Below, piece after piece: positions 53,041-53,291 of a DNA stretch of 53,291 bases. Below the pieces are notes generated by a model, which had not been told where the DNA came from, ran no database searches, and was given only the letters and a program-made list of their open reading frames with translations. Numbering within the stretch: the stretch's first letter is position 1; every line of letters starts with the position of its first letter. Position numbers and translations under genes: made by a program. The stretch is from an uncultured Muribaculaceae bacterium (lineage in GTDB: Bacteria > Bacteroidota > Bacteroidia > Bacteroidales > Muribaculaceae), in contig CAJUIW010000013.1 in the NCBI GenBank assembly GCA_910586895.1, positions 1 through 53,291 on the forward strand, in the 5' to 3' direction.

Positions 53041-53291
53041 TCAGATAACCCTATTTTTTAACACCACCCACACACCTGTCTTGTCCGAACCCTCGCGAAT
53101 TATAACCCCTAATTCCCGCAAAGCCTTAGTTGTTCGCTCTGCCGTTTTTATTGTCACGGATAAAGTTTGCGAAATGTCGGCATGTGTAATCCCTGGATTT
53201 TGTTGGATAAGCGTGTATACCTTTTTCTGTGTCTCAGTCAATTTTACACCGACATTTACACCGACATTTACACCGACATTTACACCGACAT
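53041..53291 (-). CDS. C-terminal part of an AlbA/ATP-binding-type regulator with winged helix
   Basis: Gene cut by the window edge. The visible part begins with four V-G-V-(N/K) units, then LTETQKKVYTLIQQNPGI and a winged-helix domain (ITHADISQTL, TIKTAERTTKALRELG, wing to WVV). I associate GVN-type repeats before a final winged helix with Bacteroidetes AlbA-domain or divergent-AAA regulators, so the missing N-terminus is probably that domain. A TTG at 53239-53241 is a possible start but the frame is open to the edge through the repeats, so a longer protein is more likely. Confidence 0.6.
   Translation of the reverse strand, partial: VGVNVGVNVGVNVGVKLTETQKKVYTLIQQNPGITHADISQTLSVTIKTAERTTKALRELGVIIREGSDKTGVWVVLKNRVI
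53243..53290 (+). repeat. 12-base tandem repeat, four perfect copies, at the window edge
   Basis: TTTACACCGACA repeated four times without change and continuing to the edge. On the minus strand it codes V-G-V-N in frame; twelve bases means copy-number change keeps the frame. Confidence 0.95.

Overview
The window looks like a chromosome segment of a gut Bacteroidales bacterium, most probably family Muribaculaceae. I infer this from the gene content: Bacteroidetes-type LysS, DUF4492-cydAB, carboxynorspermidine dehydrogenase, Wzi-type barrel, a GH110/GH89/GH5/GH2 repertoire and secreted proteins with type IX-like C-termini. The promoters agree: many genes are preceded by TAnnTTTG with TTG or TTTG about 19-21 bases upstream, and Shine-Dalgarno sequences are generally absent. 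No prophage, insertion sequence or CRISPR array was seen.

Layout. 1-1060: gene-free, packed with small hairpins and two copies of a ~262-base repeat. 1124-4263: divergent GH5 mannanase-like lipoprotein and GH110 galactosidase-like beta-helix protein. 4345-7306 (minus): DUF4492, cydA and cydB, a cytochrome bd oxidase operon. 7637-12282: three exported proteins and a tRNA-Leu(CAA). 12514-14694: GH89 alpha-N-acetylglucosaminidase. 14818-16953: glycogen branching enzyme. 17019-21680: tightly packed run psd, pssA, DUF4834, DUF2461, ferredoxin-like membrane protein, thyA, folA. 21677-26143 (minus): PepSY-like protein and a TolC/HlyD/MFS efflux operon. 26488-32144 (minus): aminotransferase, mutS, riboflavin synthase, carboxynorspermidine dehydrogenase. 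32292-34045: SASA esterase overlapping rubrerythrin tail to tail. 34389-34814: AT-rich orphan membrane protein. 35096-40220: lysS, gpsA, pgi and a glycosyltransferase. 40382-43723: GH2 beta-galactosidase. 43816-44549: HigBA-like toxin-antitoxin pair. 44657-47854: MFS exporter, lipoprotein, Wzi-like barrel. 47958-52929: pnp, patatin, cytoplasmic GH13 amylase. 53041-53291: 3' end of a probable AlbA/ATP-binding type regulator whose linker is coded by a perfect 12-base tandem repeat.

How the genes work together. Much of the window is glycan use (GH5, GH110, GH89, SASA esterase, GH2) and alpha-glucan storage (GlgB, GH13). There is no SusC/SusD pair, so these are scattered enzymes rather than a classical polysaccharide utilisation locus. 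Cytochrome bd and rubrerythrin fit an anaerobe that meets low oxygen. The rest is housekeeping: phospholipid, thymidylate/folate, riboflavin and polyamine synthesis, mismatch repair and RNA decay.

The least explained parts are the hairpin field at the left end, several genes whose promoter -10-like box lies 4-6 bases before the start codon (predicted leaderless mRNAs, some directly behind a terminator), and the VGVN repeat at the right edge. All functions are read from sequence alone; no database search was run.
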